A DNA stretch of 64,000 nt from Cyanobacteriota bacterium (lineage in GTDB: Bacteria > Acidobacteriota > Vicinamibacteria > Vicinamibacterales > UBA2999). The stretch's first letter is position 1. Each line of letters begins with the position of its first letter. Under the pieces are notes generated by a model. The model searched no databases and was not told where the DNA came from. It saw only the letters and a program-made list of their open reading frames with translations. Below are positions 1-10,200 of the stretch, piece after piece. The stretch is taken from NCBI GenBank assembly GCA_019752015.1, contig JAIEMQ010000024.1, positions 1 to 64,000 of the forward strand, given 5' to 3'. The translations under genes were made by a program, and so were the position numbers.

Positions 1-3000
1 CCGGTGACGCCCGGCAGCTGCGACGCCAGCACCGACAGATCGGCGCCGATCGAGAGATCGCGACCGGAGAAGTCGATCGAGAACTCGAGCAGCGGCGATA
101 CGTCCGCGGTGACCGGCAGGAACGACGACACCACCGCCGATTGAAAGGCGATCGGCACATCACCCGTCGTCAACGCGCCCTGCGCGATCGACAGCGTCGC
201 GCCGGTGGTCGTCAACGAGAGCGATCCGTTGCCGCCGGCGCTGCCGCGCACACTTTCGCGCCCCGCCAGGATGTCCAAATGCACCACGCCCTGCGCAAGC
301 GTCGACGCGTCGAAGGATCGCGATGGGACGACCGGGAATGACGCCACGAGTCCAGCGGGCGCGCGATAGAGGACGAAGTCCTCGGTGCGGGCATCTACCG
401 AAATCGCATCACCACTCACCAGTGTGAATGTTTCGGTGACGTTTGCCTGGACGACCGTGCCGGACGGCAATGGCGTCGGTGAAGTAACCGTCAAGGTGCC
501 GATCGACCGGCCGCCACTTGGCGACAGAATCGGCGGATCGAGCACGCCGGTGCTGGTGGCCGTCAGCGGAATCACCACGGCCGCGGCGCCCGGCAACGGA
601 TCGCCGAGCGCGGGAACCACTGGTGCGCCGGCGCCGGTATCGACGACGACGAGCGCGGCGCTGATGGCCTCCGACTGCGGCAACGCGACGCCGATAATGC
701 CATTCGCATCTGGTGTCAGCGGCCCGGAGGTCAGATGCCACGTGCGATTGACGTACCTCGCAAGATATGAAGGCGCAGATGATCCCAGGGCCGCAGCAGG
801 CACAGAAAGCGCAGACAGGTTGACACGGAGTGACAAGGGCAGGCTCGGCGCCGAGCCGCGAAGATCCACGGCGGCGAGCGGCGACCAGCCGAGCGGCAGA
901 AGTCCCGGCAGGCCTTGACCGGTCAGCGGCGTGACCCTGATGCTCGATCCATCCGCGAACGCGCCTGCCGGCACCGCCACCGAGATCGACGCGCTCGCAT
1001 CGATCGTCGCCGCGCTCGAGCCGACGGCGGTCGCGGCCGACAGTTTCGTCAATCGCGCATCGACGGCGGCGCTGCCGGTTTCCGCCGCGACATCGAGCGC
1101 GCGATCGACCGTGGTGTGATCGGCCTTCGAGATCGACAACGCGATGTGCGTGTCGTGGGCCGCGAACGTGTAGCGCCCGCGGCCGTCGCTGGCCAGCGTT
1201 GCCGCGCCGTCGACCGCGATTGCGGCATCGGCGAGCGGCAAGCCGTCGGCGTCGGTGAGGACCTGGCCGGCCACCGCACCGTCACTCACGACGTTGACGA
1301 TCGAGGCTGACTGCGAGCGGTTGCCGAGCCGATCGATCGCTTCGGCGACCACCGCGATGGAGTCGCCCCCGCGCGCATTGGCCGGAGCGGAAATGTTCAG
1401 CGCGAACGGCGGCGCGGTGAACGTCTGCACGATGGCGCCATTCACCGACACCGTCACGCGATCGAGCGCCAGGTTGTCGGCGGCGACGATGCTGGCCGCG
1501 ACAGGCCGCAATGGCGACACCTTCGGTCCGAGCGTCAGCGCAACGCTCGGCGCAATCGAATCGCGCGTCACCGTGACCTGCGCGGCGGTTTCGCGATCGG
1601 CCGCGTCCCTGGCCAGCGCGACGATCGTGTTGTCACCTTCCGATAACGCGACGGTGGCCGTGAAGCCGCGCGGCGAATTCCCTGACGGCGGATCGAGCGC
1701 CGCCGCGACGCCGTTGACGGTCAGCGCCGACACGCTGATGTCCTGAACGGTCCCCGAGACCGCGGTCGATCCGCCGACGGTCATCGCGCCCCCTGATGGC
1801 GATGCGATCGTGACGATCGGCGCGTTCAGATCGACGAGCACCGGCTTCGACGTCGTCGCGGTGTTGCCGGCGCCGTCGATCGCCTCGACGTCGATCGTCC
1901 GCTGTCCTTCCTCGAGCGAACTGATTGTCGTACTCCACGCCGAGCCGGACACCGTGACGGGTGTGCCGTTGACCCTCACCGTCACGCCGGTGAGCAGCTC
2001 CTGCGCGGTGCCCTGTACCGTGAGCGGCAGTGACGAGACGACCGTGCCAGTGGGATTCGTGATCGTCACGACCGGCGCAGTGTGATCGAATGTGACGTTG
2101 ACCCCGGCGAGCGCCTCGTTGCCCGCCGCGTCCGTCGCCGTGAGAATCAGGGTGTTGGTGCCTTCGGAGAACAGCGGCATCGTGATTTCGAAGAGGCCAT
2201 TGACCGGCGTCACGGTGGCTCCGCCGGCGGTGACCAGCACGGTTGACGAATCGCTGACCCTGCCGCGCACCGCGATAGGTGACTGGTTCGTGATCGCATC
2301 TGCCGACGGCTCGGTGATCGTGATCACCGGCGCGACGCTGTCGATGGTCAGTGCGCGCGTCACCGTCGTTTCATTGCCGGCCAGATCGTGCGCCTTCGCG
2401 GTCAGCGTGGCCGCGCCGTCCGGAAGCGGAACCTGGCCGCTGAAGGTGGTACCGCTCACCGTCATCGGCTCGTCGTTCACGGTGACGAACACGGTGCTGG
2501 CGTCGGACACGGTGCCGTTCACAGTGATCTGCGGCCCGGTCAGCACCACGCCAACCGCCGGCGAGGTGATGGCGACGGCAGGCGCGACGCGGTCAATGTG
2601 GACAGTGACCGTCGCGCTCCCCTGGTTGCCCGCGGCGTCGGTGGCGGTCACGGTGATCGTCTGCTGCGCGGCCGCGGTGAGCGGCACGCCCAGCACCGTG
2701 AAGGCGCCGGTGTCGACCGCCGCCGGGATGCCATCGACGACCACCGTCGTGGCGGTGGCATCGACCACGCCGCCGTGCACTTCCATCGTCTGCGCATTGG
2801 TGTATTGATTGGCCGCCGGATCGATGATCACGACCTGCGGCGCCATGCGATCGATCGTGAACGACACCGCGGCAGACGAGGCGCCGTTGCCGGCGTTGTC
2901 GGCGATCGACGCGACCATGGTGTGCTGGCCTTCGCCGAGCGAGGCCAGTTGCGCGGCGGCCTGCCCATTCGCCCAGGTGAACTGGCTGCCGAGATCGACG

Positions 3001-3737
3001 TTGTCCACCATCACGCGCAGCGACGATTGATTCAGCCCCGAGATTGGCGCTCCCGCGGCGCCCGCCGGATCGGACGCCTGCAGGGTGACTGCGATGGTGG
3101 CGCTGCTCGTGAACGAGCTCGCGACCGGAGTGGTAATCGCGATTTGCGGCGCGGTGGTATCGCTGACACTGTTGGTGCCGTAGAAGGTCACCGTCATGAA
3201 CGATTGCGGGGCGCTGGTGAGACGATACTCGACCGTGTTCTGCGCCTGCAGCGATACGCTCCTGTCAAAGGCGGCGACCTGCTGGCCGAACGCGCTGGGG
3301 CTTGCCACTTCGACGCCGTTCAGCGTGATGCGGGCCGATGACAGACGATTCGTGCCGTTCGCATTGCCGTTGACGACGCGCATGGTGAACGGGCCGGTGA
3401 CTCCGCTCGGCCGGGCAAACGACACGGTGTAGGTGTTCGGCGGACCCGCCGTGCGCGGGTAAGTGTTGGGGCCGAATACCACCACTTGCCCCGAACCCTG
3501 GGCAGGTTCCACAGGTTCCACAGGTTCCACTGGTTCCAGAGGTTTGGTTCCAATGGTTGCTGGTTCCACGGTTCCAGGGGTGGTTCCGGGTTCTGGGGCT
3601 GCCGGTTCCCGGCTCCCGGTTCCCGTCACGGTCGCCGCGCCTGTCGCCGTGATGGCAAACGTGTGCTGGGCGATCGGCTGGAGATAGATCGCAAACGCGA
3701 GCAGCGTGGCAACAAGACGTCGTCGCTTCACCATCAT
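1..3737 (-). CDS. Giant secreted Ig-like repeat protein (C-terminus beyond window)
   Basis: The minus-strand frame is open from the ATG at 3735-3737 to the window edge (1245 codons). The start overlaps the preceding gene's stop as ATGA, so translation is probably coupled. The protein begins with a basic then hydrophobic signal peptide (MMVKRRR, then LVATLLAFAIYL), followed by a Pro/Glu-rich linker with VEP repeats. Then come about seven to ten Ig-like modules of roughly 85-100 residues, each marked by AP-x-V-x-I-T-x-P and ending T-A-x-D-x-A-G-N, as in glucodextranase-B or Big-type domains. A carboxypeptidase-regulatory-like module follows, then a region with VPAGAFADGS. No catalytic motif is visible. 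The last part resembles pre-RHS regions of acidobacterial secreted proteins, so YD/RHS repeats may follow outside the window; that is inference. Confidence 0.85.
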   Translation of the reverse strand, partial: MMVKRRRLVATLLAFAIYLQPIAQHTFAITATGAATVTGTGSREPAAPEPGTTPGTVEPATIGTKPLEPVEPVEPVEPAQGSGQVVVFGPNTYPRTAGPPNTYTVSFARPSGVTGPFTMRVVNGNANGTNRLSSARITLNGVEVASPSAFGQQVAAFDRSVSLQAQNTVEYRLTSAPQSFMTVTFYGTNSVSDTTAPQIAITTPVASSFTSSATIAVTLQASDPAGAAGAPISGLNQSSLRVMVDNVDLGSQFTWANGQAAAQLASLGEGQHTMVASIADNAGNGASSAAVSFTIDRMAPQVVIIDPAANQYTNAQTMEVHGGVVDATATTVVVDGIPAAVDTGAFTVLGVPLTAAAQQTITVTATDAAGNQGSATVTVHIDRVAPAVAITSPAVGVVLTGPQITVNGTVSDASTVFVTVNDEPMTVSGTTFSGQVPLPDGAATLTAKAHDLAGNETTVTRALTIDSVAPVITITEPSADAITNQSPIAVRGRVSDSSTVLVTAGGATVTPVNGLFEITMPLFSEGTNTLILTATDAAGNEALAGVNVTFDHTAPVVTITNPTGTVVSSLPLTVQGTAQELLTGVTVRVNGTPVTVSGSAWSTTISSLEEGQRTIDVEAIDGAGNTATTSKPVLVDLNAPIVTIASPSGGAMTVGGSTAVSGTVQDISVSALTVNGVAAALDPPSGNSPRGFTATVALSEGDNTIVALARDAADRETAAQVTVTRDSIAPSVALTLGPKVSPLRPVAASIVAADNLALDRVTVSVNGAIVQTFTAPPFALNISAPANARGGDSIAVVAEAIDRLGNRSQSASIVNVVSDGAVAGQVLTDADGLPLADAAIAVDGAATLASDGRGRYTFAAHDTHIALSISKADHTTVDRALDVAAETGSAAVDARLTKLSAATAVGSSAATIDASASISVAVPAGAFADGSSIRVTPLTGQGLPGLLPLGWSPLAAVDLRGSAPSLPLSLRVNLSALSVPAAALGSSAPSYLARYVNRTWHLTSGPLTPDANGIIGVALPQSEAISAALVVVDTGAGAPVVPALGDPLPGAAAVVIPLTATSTGVLDPPILSPSGGRSIGTLTVTSPTPLPSGTVVQANVTETFTLVSGDAISVDARTEDFVLYRAPAGLVASFPVVPSRSFDASTLAQGVVHLDILAGRESVRGSAGGNGSLSLTTTGATLSIAQGALTTGDVPIAFQSAVVSSFLPVTADVSPLLEFSIDFSGRDLSIGADLSVLASQLPGVT
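3503..3538. repeat. 9-bp tandem repeat (about 4 copies) coding VEP
   Basis: Four consecutive copies of CAGGTTCCA (the last begins CTG) lie here. Degenerate GGTTCC units continue to about 3600. On the minus strand they encode a V-E-P tripeptide repeat in the linker after the signal peptide of the giant Ig-like protein. The unit is a multiple of three, so copy changes would keep the frame. Confidence 0.9.
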
Positions 3738-4231
3738 CGAATCCAGCTCGTCACCAACGACTGTACCGCTGCGGCGTTCATGCCGGCAGCGTTGCGCGAC
3801 CACATCACGCGATTACCACGAAGGCCCACGACCACCGGCGCGCCGCTAGCGCCGATCGCGCCGAGGGCGGCCCTGGCCTCGTCGAGATACCAGCCCGCAC
3901 CGGAGAGCTGGACGAGACCGGAGCGCAAGGCCGCCAGCTGCGCGGATGAAACGGCAGACACGATCACCGTGACGCGCTCGCGGTGCGCGAAGGTGAGCGC
4001 CTGATCGATGGCGCTGAATGCGGCGTCGCACGCGCGGCACGGCATCTGCGCGACGATCAAGACCCAGGCGCCGTCGCGCGCAAGGGCGTCGCTCGACGCC
4101 GGCGCACCGGCCGCGGTGGTCAGCGCAAACGACGGCAGCGTGCGCCCCTGCTGGGCGCGGAGCTCCGGCGCGTGCGCGATCGACAGCGCGATGAGCCCGG
4201 ACACGATGGAGCGAACGATCGAATGCGTCAT
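3734..4231 (-). CDS. Exported thioredoxin-like protein with CxxC motif
   Basis: 165 residues. The N-terminus is a signal peptide (hydrophobic IVSGLIALSIAHA, likely cleavage after AQQ). The mature part resembles the TlpA/AhpC-type thioredoxin fold: LPSFALTTAAG near the start, C-R-A-C at residues 65-68 in the position of the redox motif, and GAPVVVGL as the likely cis-proline segment. It probably works outside the cytoplasm as a thiol oxidoreductase or reductant. It overlaps both neighbouring giant-protein genes by 4 bp (ATGA each time), so the three are surely co-translated. A role in disulfide handling of those proteins is possible but unproven, since few cysteines are seen in them. Confidence 0.75.
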   Translation of the reverse strand: MTHSIVRSIVSGLIALSIAHAPELRAQQGRTLPSFALTTAAGAPASSDALARDGAWVLIVAQMPCRACDAAFSAIDQALTFAHRERVTVIVSAVSSAQLAALRSGLVQLSGAGWYLDEARAALGAIGASGAPVVVGLRGNRVMWSRNAAGMNAAAVQSLVTSWIR

Positions 4232-7200
4232 GGCGGAAGAATGATGGTGACGGTCTGCGGCACGTTGGTGACGTGCGTGACCGTGACGGTCTGCGACTTG
4301 CCCTGCCGCGTCGCGGTGATGGTGACCGTGCCGGCGGCATGCCGCGTGAACGTGACTCCGCCGCTGGGCACGTTGCCGGCGCTGTTGGCCACCGTGCCCA
4401 GGAACGTGCCGGTGGGCGTGGCGGTCTGCACGAACGAGCCGCTGACGTTCTGGCCGCTGCTGTTCTGCACGATGACGGTGAGACTGGCGGCCTGCAGCGT
4501 CACATCAATCGTGGCCGTGCCCGCCGTCACCTCGAGCACCGTCTGCCCAACGACGTTGGCCTCGTAGCCGATCACCGAGACGGTGCCAAACGGAACGTTG
4601 TTGAAGCTGTACGCACCCGCTGCGCTGGTCTGCACCACTCGCACGGGTCCGGATCCCGATTGCAGGTAGATCCACGCGAACGGCGCCGCCGAACCGTCTT
4701 CCCTGCGCAGCGTTCCGGAGACCGTGGCCAACGGTGCCAACGTCACGTCCACCGTCAACGTGTCACCGCTGTTCGCGAGCGTGCCGGACGCGGTGCCCGT
4801 GACTCCGACCGACGTGAGTGTGGCCTGCACCGACACGTCGCCGATCGCAACGGGATCGAACGAGTAGGTGCCATCGGGATTCGACCAGGTCGCGAACTGG
4901 CCATACGTCGCATGCGTGAGCTCGACGAGCACGGATTCGTTGACGGGCGCGCCGTCCGCATGCCGGACGGTGCCGCTGACCGTGCCGTACGGCGGCAACT
5001 CCACGTCGAGCACGAGCGTATCGCCGCCGTTTGCCAGCGTGCCTGAGGCCGCGCCCTGCACTCCGAAGCCGAAGTACACGTACGCCGTGACCTCGCCGAT
5101 GGGAACCGCCGGCGCGATGTATTCGCCGTTTTCATCGGTCGTCGCGTACACAGTGCTGATGGCCGTCGAGATCGCGACGTCGACGAACGGCACCGGCTGA
5201 TTCGATGACGTGCGTACCGTGCCGCGAACAGTGCCGGTCGGCGGCAACGCGAGGTTCGCGGTCACCGGCGTGGCGACGCCGGCAATCGTGACCGTTGTGG
5301 TCGCCATCAGCGAAGACACCGGATCTTGCGCGGTGACGTTGACGTCGCCGGCAATCGGTCCGGCAATGACGTAGCCTCCAGCCACGTTCGGATCGGCGAC
5401 CGCGTAGTAGTAGTTCGTCCACGACGCGCCCTGCTGCTCCGCGGTCACCGACGCGGCCTCGACCGCCGAGCCATCGGCGTAGGTGACGACACCGCGAATC
5501 ACGCCCACCGGCAAGACGATCGGAATGTCGAACGGACCGTCGCTGAGCCGGTGCACGGTCTGCGTGATTTCTGAATCGCCGAACCGCACGGTGATCTGGA
5601 TGAACTCTCCGGCGACCGCGCTCGCGAACTCGACGGTCCCGGTGGCATCCGCTTGTCGCGAACCGCCTTCCCACGGATTCTCGAGGTCGGTCACGGTGAA
5701 GAACGGCGCTGGTGTCACGCCATCGGCGGCCAGCAGCCGCACGGTGATCGGCCCGCCAATCGGCCGCGCCGCGAAGTCCACGCTGACGGTCTGGCCCGCC
5801 TGTGCCGGCGTGATGGTGCCGGCAACGGAGGTGGTCTGCCGCTCATCCTCAGGGCCGAGCGCGTAGATCGAATAGTCGCCAATGCCGGTATTGGTGAGCA
5901 GCGCATATCCCGCGGCATCGGTGTTCGCAGAGCGGCTGACGCCGCCGCGCTGATAGAAAACGGTCGCGCCCGGCACGGGCACGCCATCCGGCGTGCGATA
6001 GCGCACCAGCAGATTGGTCGTCGGTTGCGTGATAGTGAACGCCGCCTGAGCGATGGCGCTCGCGGCCGGGTAATCAGGATGCGTCGCCCTGGCGCGGACC
6101 GTCCTGTTGTCGGTGAGCGTGAACGGACCGGCGTAGGCGATGTCGGGGGTCCCGCCCTGGACGGTTGTATAGAAGATCGATGCGCCCGGAATCGCACTCA
6201 GCGTCACGGCCACGGAGCCGGCGAACGTGCCGCCGTTGGGCGAAATCGACGGCGCAGGCAGCGCGTAGTTGAACGTCGCGGTACGCACCAACGATGGCGT
6301 CCAACCGGCGATGAAAGCGCGAGCCTTCACGACGGCGGGACCGGCAATGGTGATCGCGCTGCCAGGATATTCCGTGGACGCATCGGTCGGATCGGCCGGC
6401 GGATTCGACGGCGTGCCGATCGCATAGCGGACCACCGCGCCGGCGGTGCTCACGCTCATCGTGACGTTCTGCGGCGCGGTCAGATTCGATCCGTCGGTCG
6501 GCGTGATGGCCGGCGTCGCCGGCTGCAGAATGAAGACCTGCTGCTCGGTATTGCTCGGCGGCTTGCTGCCATCCAACCGGAATGACTTGACCGTCAGCGT
6601 CTGCGTCGTGGTGATCTGAACCTGGCCATTCGCCGGCACTTCCTCGTCGTCGAACGCCGGCTCAACACCGTTGCGAGTGTACGTCGTCCTGACATCGGGT
6701 CCCTCGATGTTGTCGACGATGGCGATCTTGTTCACGCTGAACGTGCCGCCGTCGATGTCCACTGACGGCGTTGCCGTCTTCCACAGATAGTCCTCGATGC
6801 TGACCGCGACCGGGCTGTAGCGATGGCGATTGTTCACGCCGTCGCCGGTCTCGTACCACCCGTTGTTGCCCCAGCCGAAGACGACGCCGCTGTCGGTGAT
6901 CGCGTGCGATCCGTTCCAGCCGGCGCCGATGTCGACAATGTTGGCGAGGCCGGGTAGTTGGTACGGCGTGCCGCGCGTGTGGCTGCTCTCGTCGCCATCG
7001 CCAAGCGCGCCTGATGTGTTCTGACCCCACACCCACACGGTGCGATCGGACTTCAACGCGAGCGTGTGATGCAGACCCACGGCGAGCCGCGTGACGCCGG
7101 TCAGGTCGAGGACGGAAACCGGCGTCGTCCGATCGGATGCCGAGCCGCTCGATCCGTCGCCGACCACGCCGCCGCCGCCGGCGGCCTTCAATGTGCCGTC

Positions 7201-10200
7201 GGCAAGACGGACGACACTGAAGGTGTTGCCTGACGCGACCTCGACTGCCGTGGTGATGCCGCTCATCTGCACGAACGTCGATCGCACATTCGCCGTGGAG
7301 CCGGAACCGAGCTGGCCATTGCCGTCCTGACCCACGCCCCACACCGTGCCGTCGTTCTTCACGATCAGCGTATTGCCCGCCCCTGCCGCAATCGCCGTGG
7401 CGCCGGTCATGATCACGTGCGGAATCGGGAACGTCGCGCTGGTGTCGGCGCTGACCTGTTGTCCGCTCTCGTTGCGGCCCCACGAAACGACGTCGCCGTT
7501 CGATCGCAGCGCCACGGAGTGGAACCGGCCGGCCGCAATGGCGACGATCGAGTCGAGTGTCATCGCCGAAGGCGTCGATCGCGACCCGCCGGTGTCGCCG
7601 AGCTGTCCAAAGCTGTTCGACCCGAACACGTAGACGGTCCCGGTGTTGGTCAGCGCCAGGCTGTGACTGTCACCGGCCGCGAGTTGGACGATGTCGTTGA
7701 GCCCGCCGGCGACAATGCCCGGCCTCGGAATGGCTACGAAGCCGGCCGATCCGCCCTGGCCGAGATCGCCGCTGCCGCTTCGTCCAAAGCCCCACACCGG
7801 ACCGCCCGGCTGGGCGATCAACGTCGCTTCGTTCGCAGCGGCAATGCGTCGCGCAACGGGCGCGATGACCAGCGCAGCCACTTCCGTGTTTGACAGTGCG
7901 CGATCGTAAATGCGGACCTCGTCGAGCTTGCCGTTGAACGAATCGGTCACGCCCGCGCGGCCAAGCCACACATCACCATCGGCATTGGCCAGCACGCCGC
8001 TGACGGGTGTCGAGGCCGCCTCGATGCCGTTCACGTAGATCCTGAGCGTCGCCTGGTCGTAGGTCGCTGCGAGATGCGTCCACTGGTTGAGCGGAATGGG
8101 CGCCGTGGTTTGCAGCGACGTCGCCACACCGTTCGGATACATCACCGCAGTGACGCGGCCGCCGGTCTCGAGCGACAAGGCATAGGCGCCACCGCGGTAG
8201 ATCACCGATTGGGCCGCGCCAAATGTCTGCGGCGCGACCCACGCGGTCATCGACACGCCGGTTGACGCGTCGAAGTCATCGTGGTCAGCGACCTGCACAC
8301 CGTCGTCGATCCCGTCAAAGCTGATCGCCTTCGAGAACCGTCCGATCGAGAGCCACGCGGCGCCGTTCTCGAGCGTGCCCGGATGCCCGTTGCCGGTCGC
8401 ATCCGCCGTCGTCGTGCCGGCGCCCTCGTCGAACGGCCAGCGCGCCACCGGTGTCGAGCGATCGATGACGATCGTGCGCGTCCCGGTCACCACTTCGCTC
8501 AACAGGCCGATCGCAGTGACGGTCAGCGTGTTATTGCCTTCGGGCAGCGAGTTGACGGGCAGCAGCGCCGAGTGAGAGTTGCCCGCGGCAGTGCCGGTGA
8601 TCGTCACGCCGCCGAGCGTGAAGTCGACACGGATGACGGGTTCGCTGACGGTCGCCGTCGCCGTCAGCGGACGCCGCGTGGTGAAGCCTGCGGCCGGAGA
8701 CGTGATCGCCAGCACGATTGGATCGTTGTCGACCACAATCGTGGTCGGGTCGCTCGTGGGTCCGGCGTTGCCGGCGTAGTCGGTCGCCTTCGCGGTGAGC
8801 AGGTGCCGGCCTTCGGACGTCGATGCGGAGTTCCACGTGCCGCTGAAGCCCGCCGTGTCCTCGAGGGTCAGGATCTTGAGTCCGTCGCGGAAGATCTCGA
8901 TGAAGTCCACGCCGGACAAGGCATCAGTGGCGGTCGCAGTGATCGTGGTCGTGCCCGCAACGGTTGGGCCATCGCCAATGTTGTCGATTGCCGCGACCGA
9001 CGGCGCGGTGGCGTCGATCTTGAACGTGCCGGGTATCGTCGCGGTGTTGCCGGCGCGATCCGCAGACGAGGCGGTAAACACGTGGGTGCCATCGGCCAGC
9101 GCCGCTGCCGCGGGCACGGTATGGCTGATCGCTCCCGAGCTCCTGCTGGTCGTGACCGCGATGCCATCGATCGCGATCACACCTGACGTCGTCTCGATGC
9201 CGCTGGTCGCGTCGGACCGCAGCACCACGATCGCCGGCGTGTTGTCCTTGAGCCAGGCGTCGCTTTGCGGCGGCGCACTGATCGACAGCGCCGGCGGCAC
9301 GGTGTCGGTGGTGGCAAAGCGCGTGATCTTTGCGGCGCCCTGCTCGTTGCCGGTCGCGTCAACTGCGCCGTCTACGGTGACCGTATAGATCGCGTTGCCG
9401 GCCAGCGCCGGCGACGGCGTGAACGTCAAGACATTCGCGGGCCCTTGCGCCGTCGAGCCGGTCACGACGATGCCGGAACGGGTCACCGCGATCAAGCCGT
9501 CGAAGCTCGCGTTCGCAACGGGCTCCGAGAACGTCACGACGATCGGTGCGGAGACGCCGGCTTCGATGGCGTCGTCGGGTGGCGATACGATCGACACGGC
9601 CGGCGCGGTCGTATCCACGGTCGTGAACACGGTATTCATCGTCGACACGAGATGGCGGCCGAACACGTCGACCACGCCGGTCGTCACCGCGATGGTGAGC
9701 TCGGAACTATCGGGCCAGGTGCCGCTCAGCGTCAGCGTCCTGCCATCCGCAGACAACGAACGCGACGCGCCGAGCGTGGTCACGCCTTGCTTCACGTTCA
9801 CGCCGGCCGTGCTCGAGAGCGGATCGGTGAAGGTCACGACGACCGGTTGCGTGCGCAACACGCCAATCGCGCCATTGACCGGCGAGATCGACGCCACCGA
9901 GACGACGCCGTTATCGAGCACCAGCGCGCCGGTCTCGAAGGTGTCGCCGTTTTGTGCCAGCGTGACGTTGAGCGCGCGCGCATAGGCGTTGGTCGCCGGG
10001 TCGTAGACGCTGATCGTGTAAGTGCCCAGGGGCAGGCCGGTGAACGAGAACTCACCGGTGGAGAACGCCTGAGCGGTGACATCGACACCGTTGCCGAACA
10101 ACCTGACGGCGGCGCCGATGGCCGGCGTGCTGCCGCCGGGACGCAGCACGGTGCCGTGCACATCACCCGTCGATTGCAGCGTCACAGTCACCGACGCGGT

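Noticed and set aside
3503-3600. Possible CRISPR-like array
   Set aside because: The repeats are contiguous 9-bp units without spacers and lie in a coding frame; no cas gene is near.
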